Source: Austropuccinia psidii
Taxonomy: Eukaryota > Basidiomycota > Pucciniomycetes > Pucciniales > Sphaerophragmiaceae
Direction of reading: 5' to 3'
DNA: 64,000 bases
Assembly (NCBI GenBank): GCA_023105745.1
Contig: JALGQZ010000011.1
Span: 15,901,975 to 15,965,974, forward strand
Shown here one piece after another: positions 9,439 to 21,177 of this stretch (positions within the stretch are counted from its first letter, which is position 1; each line of letters opens with the position of its first letter). The position numbers and the translations under genes are program-made. The notes beneath the pieces are model-generated. The model did not search any database. It was given only the letters and a program-made list of their open reading frames with translations, and was not told the origin of the DNA.

Positions 9439-12400
9439 ATGAGCAATTCCACAGATTCATCAGTCACACTCACCGAAATCAAAAATCTTGAAAAACTCTC
9501 CACCTCAAACTTTGTCACATGGCAAAGAGGTATTGTTTCTTCTTTAGGTATGAGAAACCTTAAAGTAATCCTTTACAAAGACTCAAGTACCTTCAAAACA
9601 GATCCCATCAAGCTTAAACAAAGCGAAATGGTCTACTACTTCATAGTTGGTCACCTAGATGACTAAAACTATGACAAATTTGTGTCGGAAGATGAGAATG
9701 ATCCAGTAACGCTATGGAAAAACATCAAAGACTACTATGCCTCCTCATCTGCTGAGAATATAGCTTCCAACTTCGGAAAACTATTCAGCATTAAATTTCC
9801 ACCTTCCTCCTCCTCATTATCTGAATCTATCTCCTCATTTTGCTCCACCCTTAAACTCCTTTGCACCTTGTCCCCTACCTTATTTACCGGTGATATCATG
9901 CCCCAAGCTTTAGCATTCTATGTCTTAATAATGTTTCCGGAAACTTGTAGACATGTCTCCACAGCGGTCTTTCACTCCATCAAAGTCTCTACTAAAATTC
10001 CTACTGTTGAGGAAGTCTTCAAAGAGGTTGAACTTGATATAATTCAAAGGTCAGGCTCTGAGGATGACAACAATGTCGCTCTCAAAGTAGGAGCCAAGGA
10101 AAAGAAAGAGCTCTGCCATAAAGGGAAACATAATCCCCTGTCGAATCATTCTGAAAGTGAATGTTTCCAACTTCATCCTGAAAAGCGTGAGGCTTATCAC
10201 AAATGCAGAAACAATCAACTTGCTACTGGAACAGGAATCACATTAGCTGCCTGTAACTCTTCTATCAGCCTATCTGACCAACCTATTTTGGACAATGGCT
10301 GCTCCAACACTATTGGCCCGACCAATAGGGGTTTCCTCAATACTACTCACTCAAAAGAAACTCTTCTAGCTGCTAATGGAAACAGCATGGAAGTAGTGTC
10401 TGAAGTGACCTTATGCCTGAAGACATCAATAGGGAGCCTCCTTATTCACAAAGCCCTAGTTGTTCCTTTGGTCACTTCTATGTTGGTCTCTCTTGGTCCC
10501 TATCTTAACAATGGTGCCACCTTAAAGGGCTATAAAGAGGGTGCCGATCTACTTGACAAACATGGAAAGCTGATATTAACAACAAAGATTGTCAACAATG
10601 TGCTTCTCATTGACACTGCCTCTCCAAACTTGGCTTGCTCAGCTATCTCTGGTGATCCTCTCACCATACATAGGACACTAGGGCATCCAAGCGTACGAGT
10701 GGCTTTGAAGATGCACCCTGGCATCAATTTTTCTCAATTACACTGTACCTCCTGTTCACTATCCAAATCCCATTGCCTTCCCTTTGCTGGGACTTTTCCA
10801 ATTCCAACACAAACCCTCGAGGTTATCCATATGGACCTTTGTGGACCAATCACTCCTATCTCGCGTGGGGGAAATAGATACATCTTTCAGTTAACAGATG
10901 GCTTCTCCCACATGCGGTTTGTCTACCTCTTGAAAGAAAAGGCAGACACTTACCATTTCTTTTCAAAATTCCAAACTCTTGTTGAGAATCAAACCTCCAA
11001 TGCCATCAAAACCGTTGTATCAGACAACAGAGGAGAATTTGTCAACCGTAAATTCTCTTCCTTATTGTCGACAAAGGGGATTAAGCACTTGACTACTGCA
11101 CCTTATACTCCCCAGCAAAATCTTGTTTCCAAACGGGGTAATCGTACATTGTTAGAACAAATTAGAGTCTTCCTTTGCGACTACAAGGTACCTCTCAAAT
11201 GGTGGGGAGAGGCATGTTCAATGGCAGCCTATGTTCTTAATCAGACACCTATTTCTTCAATAAACTATTTGACTCTTATTAGTCTCTGGGATCCGCTTAA
11301 ATCTCAAAATATTTCGACCCTCCATCCTTTTGGCTGTACTGCAATAATGCATTGTTCGAAAGCAAACAGGACGTCAAAGGTGGACACCACTGGTATCTGC
11401 TGCATGCTTATTGGGATTGAGGACGGGCATAAAAATTTTTGTCTGTTTGAACCTAATAGTAAGAATATCTATATTACACATACCTGTGTTTTTCTGGATT
11501 CTGAAGCCTTCTGGCCGAAGTTTGTCTCCGACCATTACCCCCTTTCTGATCTCACTGAATTTCCCTCTATTCACTCAACTACAGAAGATTCTTCTTAATC
11601 TCCTGTCCCTCTCTTGTCCGCTCCCAACAAACCGGATACTGAAAACGCTCATCATCCTTCCTATCCGGATGAATCCCTTTCTTCAACAACTTCTCCAATA
11701 ATTCCCTCTTCCGGTGAACAACCTTGCCCTGTGGACGATACCTGTCCTCCTACTCAACATCCTTTGCCTCCACCCAACGTTCCAAAAGGCTGGACTTTCA
11801 ACTTGGTACCCGATGAGGCTCCCAACAATATTGAAAGTACCATCTCCTCCAAGAATATTGTCTTGGGCAAGCGCCAATCCCAACCTCCCTCCCGGTTTAC
11901 TGGAGCAGTAAGCAGAACCGCTCCTCAATCCTTTAAGGAAGCCATGGCATCTCCTAAGGCGAACGCTTGGATGTTTGCTATTCAGAAGGAATTTGCCAGT
12001 CTAGAAAGGCATGGGGTCTTGGAGGAGGTCGCTAGAACAAGTGACCTTTGACTTCTCAGCACTACTTGGGTGTTCAGGGAAAAGACAGATGTCCATGGCA
12101 ACCTTCTTGAGGAAAAAGCACGGCTGTGCGTTTGGGGATTTCTTCAGGTTGAGGGTTTGGACTTCCATGACACATTTGCTCCCATTGGTCGCTTGGCGAC
12201 TCTTTGCTTCCTTCTTGGGTACTGTGCTGAGAAGGACTTGGATCTTCATCAAATGGACGTAAAGACCGCCTTCCTTCATGGCGATCTCGACAAAGTAATC
12301 CATATCTCTCTTCCTGAAGGATATCAACCCTCTGGGAGTGGTGATTTATGCCTTTGACTTAAGAAATCGTTTTATGGGCTGCCCCAGAGCCCAAGGAATT

Positions 12401-13464
12401 GGTATTTGAAGATTAAAAACTTCTTCCTGACTGCTGGGTTTTGTCCATCTGTGGTGGACCCGTGTCTCTTCATCAAAGACTCAGCCAATCCTTGCTTTGT
12501 TTTCATTCATGTGGACGACCATGTCATTGGCGGTGCCAATCTTGCCAGCTTTCAAGCTGAGATCAACTCCACCTTTGATATGAAGTACCTTGGAGAACTC
12601 AAGTTTGTTCTGGGCATGAAAGTTACTAGGAATAGGAATGTTCATCTCATCTTTCTAACCCAGGAACTCTATATTGATAAACTTTTACACACCTTCAAGA
12701 TGAACGACTGCAAACCCGCCTCAACTCCTCAAGTACCCTCAAGCTCTCTGGAACCAGTATCTAGTAGCCTGGCCTCTGAAGAAATCTCAATCAATTATCG
12801 AAGGGCCGTTGGACTCCTTAATTATCTGGTCACCTGCACGCGTCCAGATCTTGCCTTCTCAGCTTCTCGTCTCTCTCAGTTTCTGAATAACCCTGGTCGA
12901 GAGCATGTACTTGCCTTCATGCGCGTTCTTCGTTACTTACGCGGAACTAGTACATGGGGCATCACTCTAGGGAGGGTAGGTGATAATTCTGTTATATCAG
13001 CCTTCTGTGACTCGGACTGGGGCTCTAACTATGACTCAAGGTCATTTTCCGGAAGTTGTCTCTTCCTTCATGGCCCGGTTGGGTGGAAGACGTCTAAACA
13101 AGAGGTGGTTTCCCTCTCCTCAACCGAGGCCGAGTATCATTCCATATCCAACTGCTTTCAAGACCTGTGTTGGTTGCTTGAGCTGGTTCTTGATTTTGGG
13201 TTGGCGATCAACGCAAATCTGTTTTGTGATAATCAGGGTGCGCTGGCGCTACTAAAGAACCCACTTTATCAACACCGGACCCATCACATTAAACTTTGCC
13301 TACACTGGTGCCGGCAAATTCTTGATGAGGGCACCATTCGTGTCTTTTATATCCCAAGCAGGGACATGTTGGCCGATTTGCTTACTAAAGCCCTTCCGAA
13401 GGCAACACATGCGGCTCACTGCAAAAAAATTGGATTGTCAGCTTCGAGCATGGGAGGGTGTTAA
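9439..13464 (+). pseudogene. CopC gag-pol polyprotein with four in-frame stops
   Basis: ATG at 9439; the frame is kept for 1341 codons without any frameshift but has TAA at 9664 and 11596 and TGA at 12049 and 12355. Order: gag; knuckle-like C/H segment (NHSESECFQLHP); protease LDNGCSNT near residue 284, where DSG has become DNG; pre-integrase HRTLGHPS (410); integrase MDLCGP (464) and SDNRGEF (528); third catalytic site NLVSKRGNRT (563), where the expected AER glutamate is replaced by lysine; RT MDVKTAFLHG (939) and HVDD (1024); RNase H DSDWGS (1192) and STEAEYHS. The TGA at 12355 sits where the family has Arg (before the LKKxLYGL-type motif). Protease and integrase would be dead even without the stops. 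The terminal TAA lies within the 3' LTR. Confidence 0.92.
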
Positions 13465-13742
13465 AGTATAACCGAATTCTACGATGTCTATAGCATTACC
13501 TAGACTAGACCAGCTCAATAACAACTTTAGTCAAAACCATGTCTCTAGTCAGAACTAGCCATGGTCTCCTACCTTTTTGACTAAACCAGTCACTTAGAGA
13601 TCACTACGTGATCTATAGTTATATGTTGTACTTATCTCTCCATTGTATATAAATATCTTACGAGAAGTGAGCAAAATGGTCTACATCCATTCTGCTCAGC
13701 TTATTCTCAAAAAGACCTTGTTCTAACCTTTTTGCGTCTTTA
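13459..13742 (+). repeat. CopC 3' LTR
   Basis: 284 bp, matching the 5' LTR with seven or so substitutions and one indel. It is preceded by the short purine tract GCATGGGAGGG. Confidence 0.92.
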
Positions 13743-13747
13743 GAATC

Positions 13748-14369
13748 AACCAATTTTAAAAACAAAAATTCTAAATGGCGGAAGTTTTCTACAGGTATGT
13801 ATATCTCAAACAAATGAGTTTGAAAGGCTCTATGATTTAGCGTGTTATCTTTTTTAGAGAAGATATCATTTATTTTCTCTTAAAAAGGAACTTCCATCAA
13901 GATACCCTTTCCTACCCTGGGAAGTGAGAAGCAAACAAAACTTGTTATTGTGGCGTTGGAAATTACATTTTCAATTTCATTCAAAGCACAAAAACTGACA
14001 ATGTGAAACAATTGAATAAAATAACCTGAAAATTCCTCATACCCTCTTTCTAAAAATTTTATAGTATATAGTTTTTAGATAATAATAATATTCTAAATTT
14101 TATGGAAACTTCATACATTTAAAGAGAATTTGATGCCGTTTAGAAAGATCATTTGAGAAAATCTTTCAGGGCTTGAGTTTGGAAGGAAGAGTGATTTTTG
14201 CTATCAAACGAGTAATTGTAGGGAAAAGCTTTTTTTCTAATAGTTGACCCCATAATATCACAGAGTATCTTGTGCTCCCAATTCATTTGAAATCACCATT
14301 TGTTGCAATTTTGAAGTATTGAAAAAATGAGCACAAAATACCATACATGAAATAACTTCCTTTCAATGC
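13748..14369. repeat. Tandem-duplicated segment, copy 1, part 3
   Basis: Matches 15610-16112 and then 21178-21290 of copy 2; the break between those two blocks is where CopD inserted. Just inside it, ATGGCGGAAG...CTACAGGTATGT resembles a start exon followed by a 5' splice site, but the reading frame soon hits a stop and nothing further supports a gene. Otherwise AT-rich and non-coding. Confidence 0.8.
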
Positions 14370-14622
14370 AAGAGCAGAGCATACCTGAAAGACTCAATAG
14401 ATTCGTAAGTGAGTTAGGAACAGCGAGTTTCAAAGGAGTTCAAGGAGTAAGAAACGAATAGCTGGATAAAGACTAAGCTATTCGAGTCTCCTTGCTCTAT
14501 ATATAGTATTTACAAATCTAAAGTCCGCGTTATTACGAACGGGACTTGCGATTACTCTTAGAAATGATGAAATGAAGTAACCTATAATTAAAGAAAGCAT
14601 TTTGATACATGATCAGAGTGTG
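14370..14622. other. Unassigned junction between the two tandem copies
   Basis: About 250 bp not repeated elsewhere in the window. It may be the left end of the duplicated unit, whose copy-1 counterpart would lie left of CopA outside the window. It has a TATATATAG box and an LTR-like span 14386-14615 (TG...CA read on the minus strand) but no target duplication, so I do not call an LTR. Confidence 0.4.
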
Positions 14623-14637
14623 CTATTGTTGTTAGTG

Positions 14638-14784
14638 ATGATTACATTAACAACTCGGAGAGTTGATATCCTAGCTCCTAACTATATCTGGAGAGATTAT
14701 TTTGAAGCGTGTCTTGATGGATCTCAGACCTTTTCACTTCACGGGCTTGCTCTTTCCAAAGACGCTACCCACAAATTGGTCTAA
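14638..14784 (+). pseudogene. Short conserved ORF fragment in duplicated segment (copy 2)
   Basis: Same 48-codon frame as 2626-2772, with synonymous or near-synonymous differences. It can extend upstream without a stop for about 13 codons here, lacking an ATG. Function unknown. Confidence 0.3.
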
Positions 14785-14922
14785 AATGTTACCCTTTTCA
14801 TCTCTGTGACATTGTAATCCAATGGGTTTCATGAAGAATTAAGAGTCTCAAAAATCACAATATCCCCTATTTTTGTAGTATTTCCGGAGAAGATTTCAGG
14901 CGTCAGGAATAAAAATGCCAAA

Positions 14923-15328
14923 TTAATTCATAGTAAGCCTTTGATAACTAAAAAGAGCCCTTTTGGGTAATTTTCTACCTTTTGGTATGCCAACATCAGC
15001 AGTAGAAAGTTCCTCGAGTATTTGAAAAAGTTCCAAATATAATGTAGGATATTTTTCGCTTTCATGAAGATTAAAAATATCCCTGACCTTATTTTCTTTA
15101 GCGTTCCAATATTCACAACGTGATCACATAGCTATTGATAATTCATGTATGGCGATCAACACATCAGCAAGAGTTCTGATAAGGGTCATGGTTCTTGAAG
15201 CTATAAGCAGTGTGGATATTAATCTTGAAGTCATTTGAAATATCAATTGGCTTAAAGATAGTCTTTTTTATGATGGGAGAAAATAAAGGGTGGAAGGATC
15301 GATTTTTTGGAATTTGAAATAACTTTTC
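14923..15328 (-). pseudogene. Unrecognised gene fragment in duplicated segment (copy 2)
   Basis: Counterpart of 2911-3318, with the shared TGA at 15124-15126 and TAA at 14923-14925. The shared stop shows the gene was broken before the duplication. Small amino-acid differences (for example KVENYP versus KVANYP in the other minus frame) do not tell which frame was real. Confidence 0.35.
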
Positions 15329-16112
15329 AACTGACTTCTTTTTCTAAAAGATTTTTTAAAAAATTAAGTGAAACGAAAATCTTGTTTTATATTTATAAAT
15401 CTTATTTTTCAAATTACAAAGTATATAAGGAATATATTGATAATATTTCATCTTGTATATGCGTTTGGATTGTTCAGATCTATTGGAGACTTCTTTCCTT
15501 GTAAGATATTGGAGAAGATATAAATATATATCTTAATTAAAAGGATTCCCGATTCAATAAGTTTGTGAAGAACAGATCTTCAATATAATTTTTATATATC
15601 CACTTGAATCAACCAATTTTAAAAACAAAAATTCTAAATGGCGGAAGTTTTCTACAGGTGTGTATATCCCAAACAAATGAGTTTGAAAGGCTCTATGATT
15701 CAGCGTGTTATCTTTTTTAGAGAAGATATCATTTATTTTCTCTTAAAAAGGAACTTCCATCAAGATACCTTTCCTACCCTGGGAAGTGAGAAGAAAACAA
15801 AACTTGTTATTGTGGCATTGAAAGTTACATTTTAAATTTCATTCAAAGCACAAAAACTGACAATGTGAAACAATTGAATAAAATAACCTGAAAATTCCTC
15901 ATATCCTCTTTCTAAAAATTTTATAGTATATAGTTTTTAGATAATAATAATATTCTAAATTTTATGGAAACTTCATACATTTAAAGAGAATTTGATGCTG
16001 TTTAGAAAGATCATTTGAGAAAATCCTTCAGGGCTTGAGTTTGGAAGGAAGAGTGATTTTTGCTATCAAACTAGTAATTGTAGGGAAAAGCTTTTTTTCT
16101 AATAGTTGACCC

Positions 16113-16666
16113 TGTAAGAAGAGGAACTTAAGGAGGCAGGACTATTGTTAGTCTTAGCCAATTATCAGGAACAGGGGAGAGACTTATTGAACCTTAAGGA
16201 GGCAGGACTATTGTTAGTCTTAGCCAATTATCAGGAACAGGGGAGACACTTATTGAACCTAACAGTAAGAGGAGAGAAGTCAAACACGATAAGATTTCAA
16301 GGAAAGAAAGGATAGCGACGAATAACAAGTAGACACCTTAAGGAGGCAGGACTATTGTTAGTCTTAGCCAATTATCAGGAACAGGGGAGACACTTATCGA
16401 ACCTAACAGTAAGAGGAGAGAAGTCAAACACAATGAGGCTAGAGTAATTACAAAAAGGAGGTCTTATATAGGCTTCACTACAACAGTCTCATTGGGGCTT
16501 CATCTCACATATCAAATCATCTTTGGGGCACTTATAGAGTAAAATCATCTGAGATAGGAATAATCAGTTAGGAGAGGAGGATAATTTTATAATCAAAATA
16601 TTCTAGTTAGTCTAAGATAAGAAGAAGATTACTATGATATGAAATAGCGTAGGTTCACTTCTTTTA
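16113..16666 (-). repeat. CopD 3' LTR with three internal subrepeats
   Basis: 554 bp. On the plus strand it runs TGTAAGAAGAGG...TTCTTTTA. A 66-bp unit beginning CTTAAGGAGGCAGG is present three times (from 16127, 16193 and 16337); the first two are head to tail. Both LTRs carry all three, so the array predates this insertion. Confidence 0.92.
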
Positions 16667-19600
16667 CTCCACCATACTTGTTAATTCAGGAGCAGATAAG
16701 AGAAGTTTAAGGTGTGGTGACGCCTTGCTTAAGGGGACATTTTTAGTGAGGAGGTCTGCTGGCATTTTTGATGTGGGGATATACTTGAGATTGAGAGATT
16801 GACCTTCTAGCAAGCTTCTGATGAAATGTAAACGATAGTTGATATGTCGGGTACCATGGTGATAGACTGGGTTTGAGGCTATTGCAATGGCACTTTGATT
16901 ATCTGAGTGCAATGTACAAGATACTTCATTATTTTTTGTTTTGAAGATAAGCTGTTTAGTCCATGCTAAATCTTGGGCTGATTTGGTAAGGGCATTGTAT
17001 TCCGCTTCCGCCAAGGATAATGCCACAACCTTTTGTTTGTGTGCTCTCCATCCAAGGGAACCTGAAAAGGATTTCCTTTTGGTACCTCCTCCCCAGTCGG
17101 AATCAGTAAATCCAAGAATTTCAGTCTTGGAGTGTGAAACTAAATTACTTCCCAGTTTTAATATGAGTGTTTGTGTTCCTGAGAGATATTTCAAGGTGTG
17201 AATAAGGGCCTTATAGTGGGCATCTTTAGGATTTTCCAAAAATTGAGATAGAAAAGAGGCGGCAAAAGATAGATCCGGGCGTGTACACTGAACAATGTAT
17301 TGTAACAATCCTAACGCTCTTCTAAAGTTAAAAGGTGGTGAACTTGTAATTTTGTTTTCATGATCTTTCAGATCTTTTAATTCTTTGTAATTACTAGGTA
17401 GAGGTGCCATGGGAGGTCTAGCCTGGTCAATGCTGAACTCAGTGAGGATTTGGTGAATAAATTTGTCTTGTATCAACGAGATGTATTCTTTATTTTGGTT
17501 AATACGAATGCCTAATGCATATTTGACTGTACCCAAATCTTCCATTTCAAAGAATGTTTTGATTTTAGTCTTGAAGGTAGCATTCCAAGTTCCTCCAAAA
17601 ATAAGGTCGTCAACATGAACAAACAACCAGAGGGGTTGCTCTCTATTCTGTGAATAGTAGAGACAAGGATCAGTGAAGCATGGGGTAAGACCAATAGCTA
17701 TTAGGGTTTCTTTAAGAATTTTGTGCCAGCAATGGGGGCTTTGCTTCAGGCCATAGAGAGATTTCTTGAGGAGGAATACACTTGCATCTGGATGGTCTGT
17801 GTATCCTAGAGGTCGATGAATGTGAAGGATTTCTTCGGGCTTGCCATCTAAGAACGCACAACCAACGTCCATTTGCTCAATGGGATACTGGTTAATATGA
17901 CATAGAGTGAGAAGAAGTTGCAAAGAAGATAGTCTTCCAGTGGGAGAGAAAACCTCTGAGTAATCAATGCCTTCTTTTTGGTTGAAACCCCGCACACACA
18001 GTCTGGCCTTAAATTTGGATAGGTTTCCATCTTCATCAGTTTTCCGTTTAAATACCCATGTAGTACTAAGGGGTTTTATATTATGATTTGAAGTAGTTGG
18101 AATCCAAACATGATTATTTGCAATGTTGTTGAGTTCCGATTTAATCGCTTCTTTCCACTCTTGACTGTAAGGTCCATTTATAGCTTTGTGGTAAGTTTTA
18201 GGATCTAAAGAGAGATGGTCCGCAAGATTGGCGTGATGTCTTGATTGTCTTTGGTAAGTGAGGATATTGTTGGGGTGTCCCACATCACCAAAGATTTCAT
18301 TCTGGGGAATTGATTCTTGTTTGGGGACCCAAGAGTACCCTTTGTGTACGTAATTTGATTTCTTGCCGGACAAATTTTGATCCAAACTGGGATTCTCTTG
18401 AGTGGAGGAAGTGAGATTTTCATTTGATTTATTTTGTACAATGGGAGGAGTTTTGATAGGACTAGTATCTGTTGGATTTGGAACTAAGATGAAGGATTCA
18501 CTATCAGTAGGAGTAGATTTGGTTTTTAGACATGGAAATTCTGTAGGTATAAATTTAACGTGATGTGTTATTTTAACATTACCTGTCCCTGGGTCCATTA
18601 TCCTATAAGATCAATGTGTATCTCCATATCCTAGAAAAAGTCCTTGATTGCCTGATTCATCAAATTTGCCATTTAATTTTTGTTTAAGATCAATTGTTAA
18701 GCAGCCAAAGGGTTGTAGGTGTTTCAGTGAGGGCTCTCTATCAAACCACCTTTTGAAAGGTACTTCAAAATTGATATTTTTAGATGGCGTGAGATTTTCT
18801 AGATATACGGCAGTGTTAGCCGCTTCAGCCCATAGAGAGGAGTCCATTCCAGACTCTTTGAGTAGACATCTGGCTTTATTTATTGTAGTTCAATTTCCTC
18901 TTTCTGCAAAGGGATTCTGCTGGGGAGTGTAGGGAGCAGTGGTTAAGTGCAAAATTCCATATTGATTAAAGAACTCTTGAAGTTCAGAATTCACAAATTC
19001 TGTGCCATTGTCAGAGACTATGTTTGTGACTTTGTTGTTTGATTGTCGTTCAATTCTAGCAATTAATTTTTTGAGAATTCCTTTTGTTTCTGATTTGGAA
19101 GACAAAAAGAAAGTCCAGGCAAAGTGGGAATAACCATTGAGAACTTTGAACATGTATCGAGCTCCTGAGACTAATGGAGGTGATATTGGGCCACATAAAT
19201 CCATGTGAAGGAATTCTAATTTTCTGGTTGCTTGAGGGAGGTTTCCAGAAAATGGTGATTTTGTCATCTTGCAGGTAGAGAAAGTCATACAGTCAAACTG
19301 AGGAATGTTCCGGTTTGGAAACATTTTCCTAAGGCATTCAATAGTTGGGTGGCCTGCAGCTTGGTGTAGGGTACAGATATTGTCGGGGATGGTAGAAACA
19401 GATAGTACTTTGGGTGAGTAATAGAGAGTGAGGTTTCCAGAGGAAAGAGATCCAGTTACAACTTGTCTCATGTCTTTATTGATTACCTCGAATTCATCTT
19501 TGTTTAATAATTTGATCATGTGGTGGGTTCTAAGAAACATGGTCATGCTAATACAATTGGTAGCAAGAGATGGAATATATAAGGTATTTGAGAATGTAAG

Positions 19601-20569
19601 GATGATATTTTGAAATTCAAGTTGAATAGTACCATGTCCTAGCGCTTTAATGATTGAACCATCAGCAAGCTCTATTTCTTGCTCCTTCATTTCAATGGAT
19701 TGAAAGAATTCCAGTTGGTTGACCATGGCGGTGGTGGCTCCTGAATCTAGTACGAATGAAGAAATTGTTGGTGGACTTTTTCTTGCTAGGAGTGCTTTGA
19801 TGGGTTTGTCGAATTTAGGTTGTTTTTCCGGATGGAGTTTCCAACAGTCCTCTTCAGAATGTTGGGCTAATGGATTGTGGTAGTTATTACTGCACCTATT
19901 TTTTGATTTGTTTTGATTTTTGTTTCTTTGAGCAGCAAGGGCTTTTTCAGTTGTATCATCTTCTTCCGTTCTAACAACGTAGGCATGTAGTTCCTCTATT
20001 GTATCTTTCAATGATGGAGTGACTTTTTTGATTTCACACTTTTTAAGCCATAATTCTCCAATAGTTTTGTATTCTTCTGGGAGATTTCTTATTGTCCACA
20101 TAGTGACCACAGAATCCAACAAGATTGAAGGTTTGACTGTTTTGTCATCTATAAGACTACATAATTGTCAAGTATTTTCGTGTAGTTTATTTAAAGTTTC
20201 TTCTAGTTTATGTTTCTGAAGGTGTGTTGAAAAAAATCTTTTTAGATAGGTTGTTTGATTTTGAATTGTTTTGGGCTGGTAGTACTTGTTGATACTTGTC
20301 CATAAGACCATAGGATCATTGTTTGCTTCAGCGGAGAACTGTGCAGCAATCTTGACATTTCAATTAATGCAAATGATTTCAAAAGCTAAATCTCTACCTT
20401 CAGGATCCAATTTATCTCTTTCTGAGGCGATTTCAGCATTCTCTGTTCCAGTTGCTAAGGCATAGAGTTTTTTGAAAGTAAGAATCGACTTCATCCTGAC
20501 TTTCCAGTCAAGGAAATTGTTGCCTGATAGCTTTTACTTTTCAGCCAACTCAATGCTATATTCAACCAT
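16664..20569 (-). pseudogene. CopD gag-pol polyprotein with five in-frame stops
   Basis: ATG at 20567-20569, one frame of 1302 codons down to TAA at 16664-16666, which is formed by the first three bases of the 3' LTR. Internal stops: TAA 20534, TGA 20360, TGA 20168, TGA 18890, TGA 18611. Order: gag; C/H segment AQHSEEDCWKLHP; protease LDSGATTA (about residue 275); integrase MDLCGP (456), SDNGTEF (517), AERGN then the TGA where Arg is expected (556); RT MDVGCAFLDG (900), KKSLYGLKQSP, HVDD (985); RNase H DSDWGG (1156) and AEAEYNAL. RNase H lacks about seven residues between FSGS and GW compared with CopC, an in-frame deletion. The active-site residues I can see are intact; the stops kill it. 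Confidence 0.92.
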
Positions 20570-20603
20570 GGGTACTATTTATCTGCTTTTCAAATTTTAG
20601 AGA

Positions 20604-20618
20604 CCTGGTCTCATAATC
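20604..20618 (-). other. CopD primer-binding site (CAU elongator-Met-type anticodon arm)
   Basis: The minus strand after the 5' LTR reads GATTATGAGACCAGG; its complement CCTGGTCTCATAATC contains the loop CTCATAA with anticodon CAT, and TCTCATAATC is the anticodon region of elongator tRNA-Met. The upper stem differs from yeast tRNA-Met, so the identity of the rust tRNA should be checked. Confidence 0.6.
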
Positions 20619-21172
20619 TGTAAGAAGAGGAACTTAAGGAGGCAGGACTATTGTTAGTCTTAGCCAATTATCAGGAACAGGGGAGCCACTTATCGAATCT
20701 TAAGGAGGCAGGACTATTGTTAGTCTTAGCCAATTATCAGGAACAGGGGAGACACTTATTGAACCTAACAGTAAGAGGAGAGAAGTCAAACACGATAAGA
20801 TTTCAAGGAAAGAAAGGATAGCAACGAATAAAAAGTAGACACCTTAAGGAGGCAGGACTATTGTTAGTCTTAGCCAATTATCAGGAACAGGGGAGACACT
20901 TATCGAACCTAACAGTAAGAGGAGAGAAGTCAAACACGAGGAGGCTAGAGTAATTACAAAAAGGAGGTCTTATATAGGCTTCACTACAACAGCCTCATTG
21001 GGGCTTCGTCTCACATATTAAATCATCTTTGGGGCACTTATAGAGTAAAATCATCTGAGATAGGAATAATCAGTTAGGAGAGGAGGATAATTTTATAATC
21101 AAAATATTCTAGTTAGTGTAAGATAAGAAGAAGATTACTATGATATGAAATAGCGTAGGTTCACTTCTTTTA
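20619..21172 (-). repeat. CopD 5' LTR
   Basis: 554 bp, same structure as 16113-16666 including the three 66-bp subrepeats. Confidence 0.92.
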
Positions 21173-21177
21173 GACCC

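Larger units (their letters stand above)
9100..13742 (+). mobile_element. CopC: full-length, inactivated Ty1/copia element
   Basis: A 4643-bp plus-strand element. LTRs 9100-9382 and 13459-13742 differ at about eight positions (roughly 2.5-3 percent). The exact TSD is GAATC (9095-9099, 13743-13747). The empty site is visible in copy 2 of the tandem segment near 15605 (cttgaatcaacc). Confidence 0.95.
14623..16112. repeat. Tandem-duplicated segment, copy 2, part 1
   Basis: Same sequence as copy 1 without the solo LTR, CopB or CopC, so it records the pre-insertion sites: acatattg for the solo LTR (about 15432) and cttgaatcaacc for CopC (about 15605). It ends at the CopD target GACCC (16108-16112). 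Confidence 0.85.
16113..21172 (-). mobile_element. CopD: full-length, inactivated Ty1/copia element
   Basis: 5060 bp, minus strand, two 554-bp LTRs differing at about 12 positions (about 2.2 percent), exact TSD GACCC (16108-16112, 21173-21177). The empty site is visible in copy 1 near 14245 (gttgaccccataat). Gag-pol fills the interior. Confidence 0.95.

Noticed and set aside
14386..14615. Candidate 230-bp solo LTR between the tandem copies
   Set aside because: TG...CA ends and a TATA-like box can be found, but no target duplication and no second copy; it may simply be the left part of the duplicated unit.
16127..16405. CRISPR-like short repeats
   Set aside because: Only three units of unequal spacing, inside an LTR and repeated in the other LTR of the same element, in a fungal genome.
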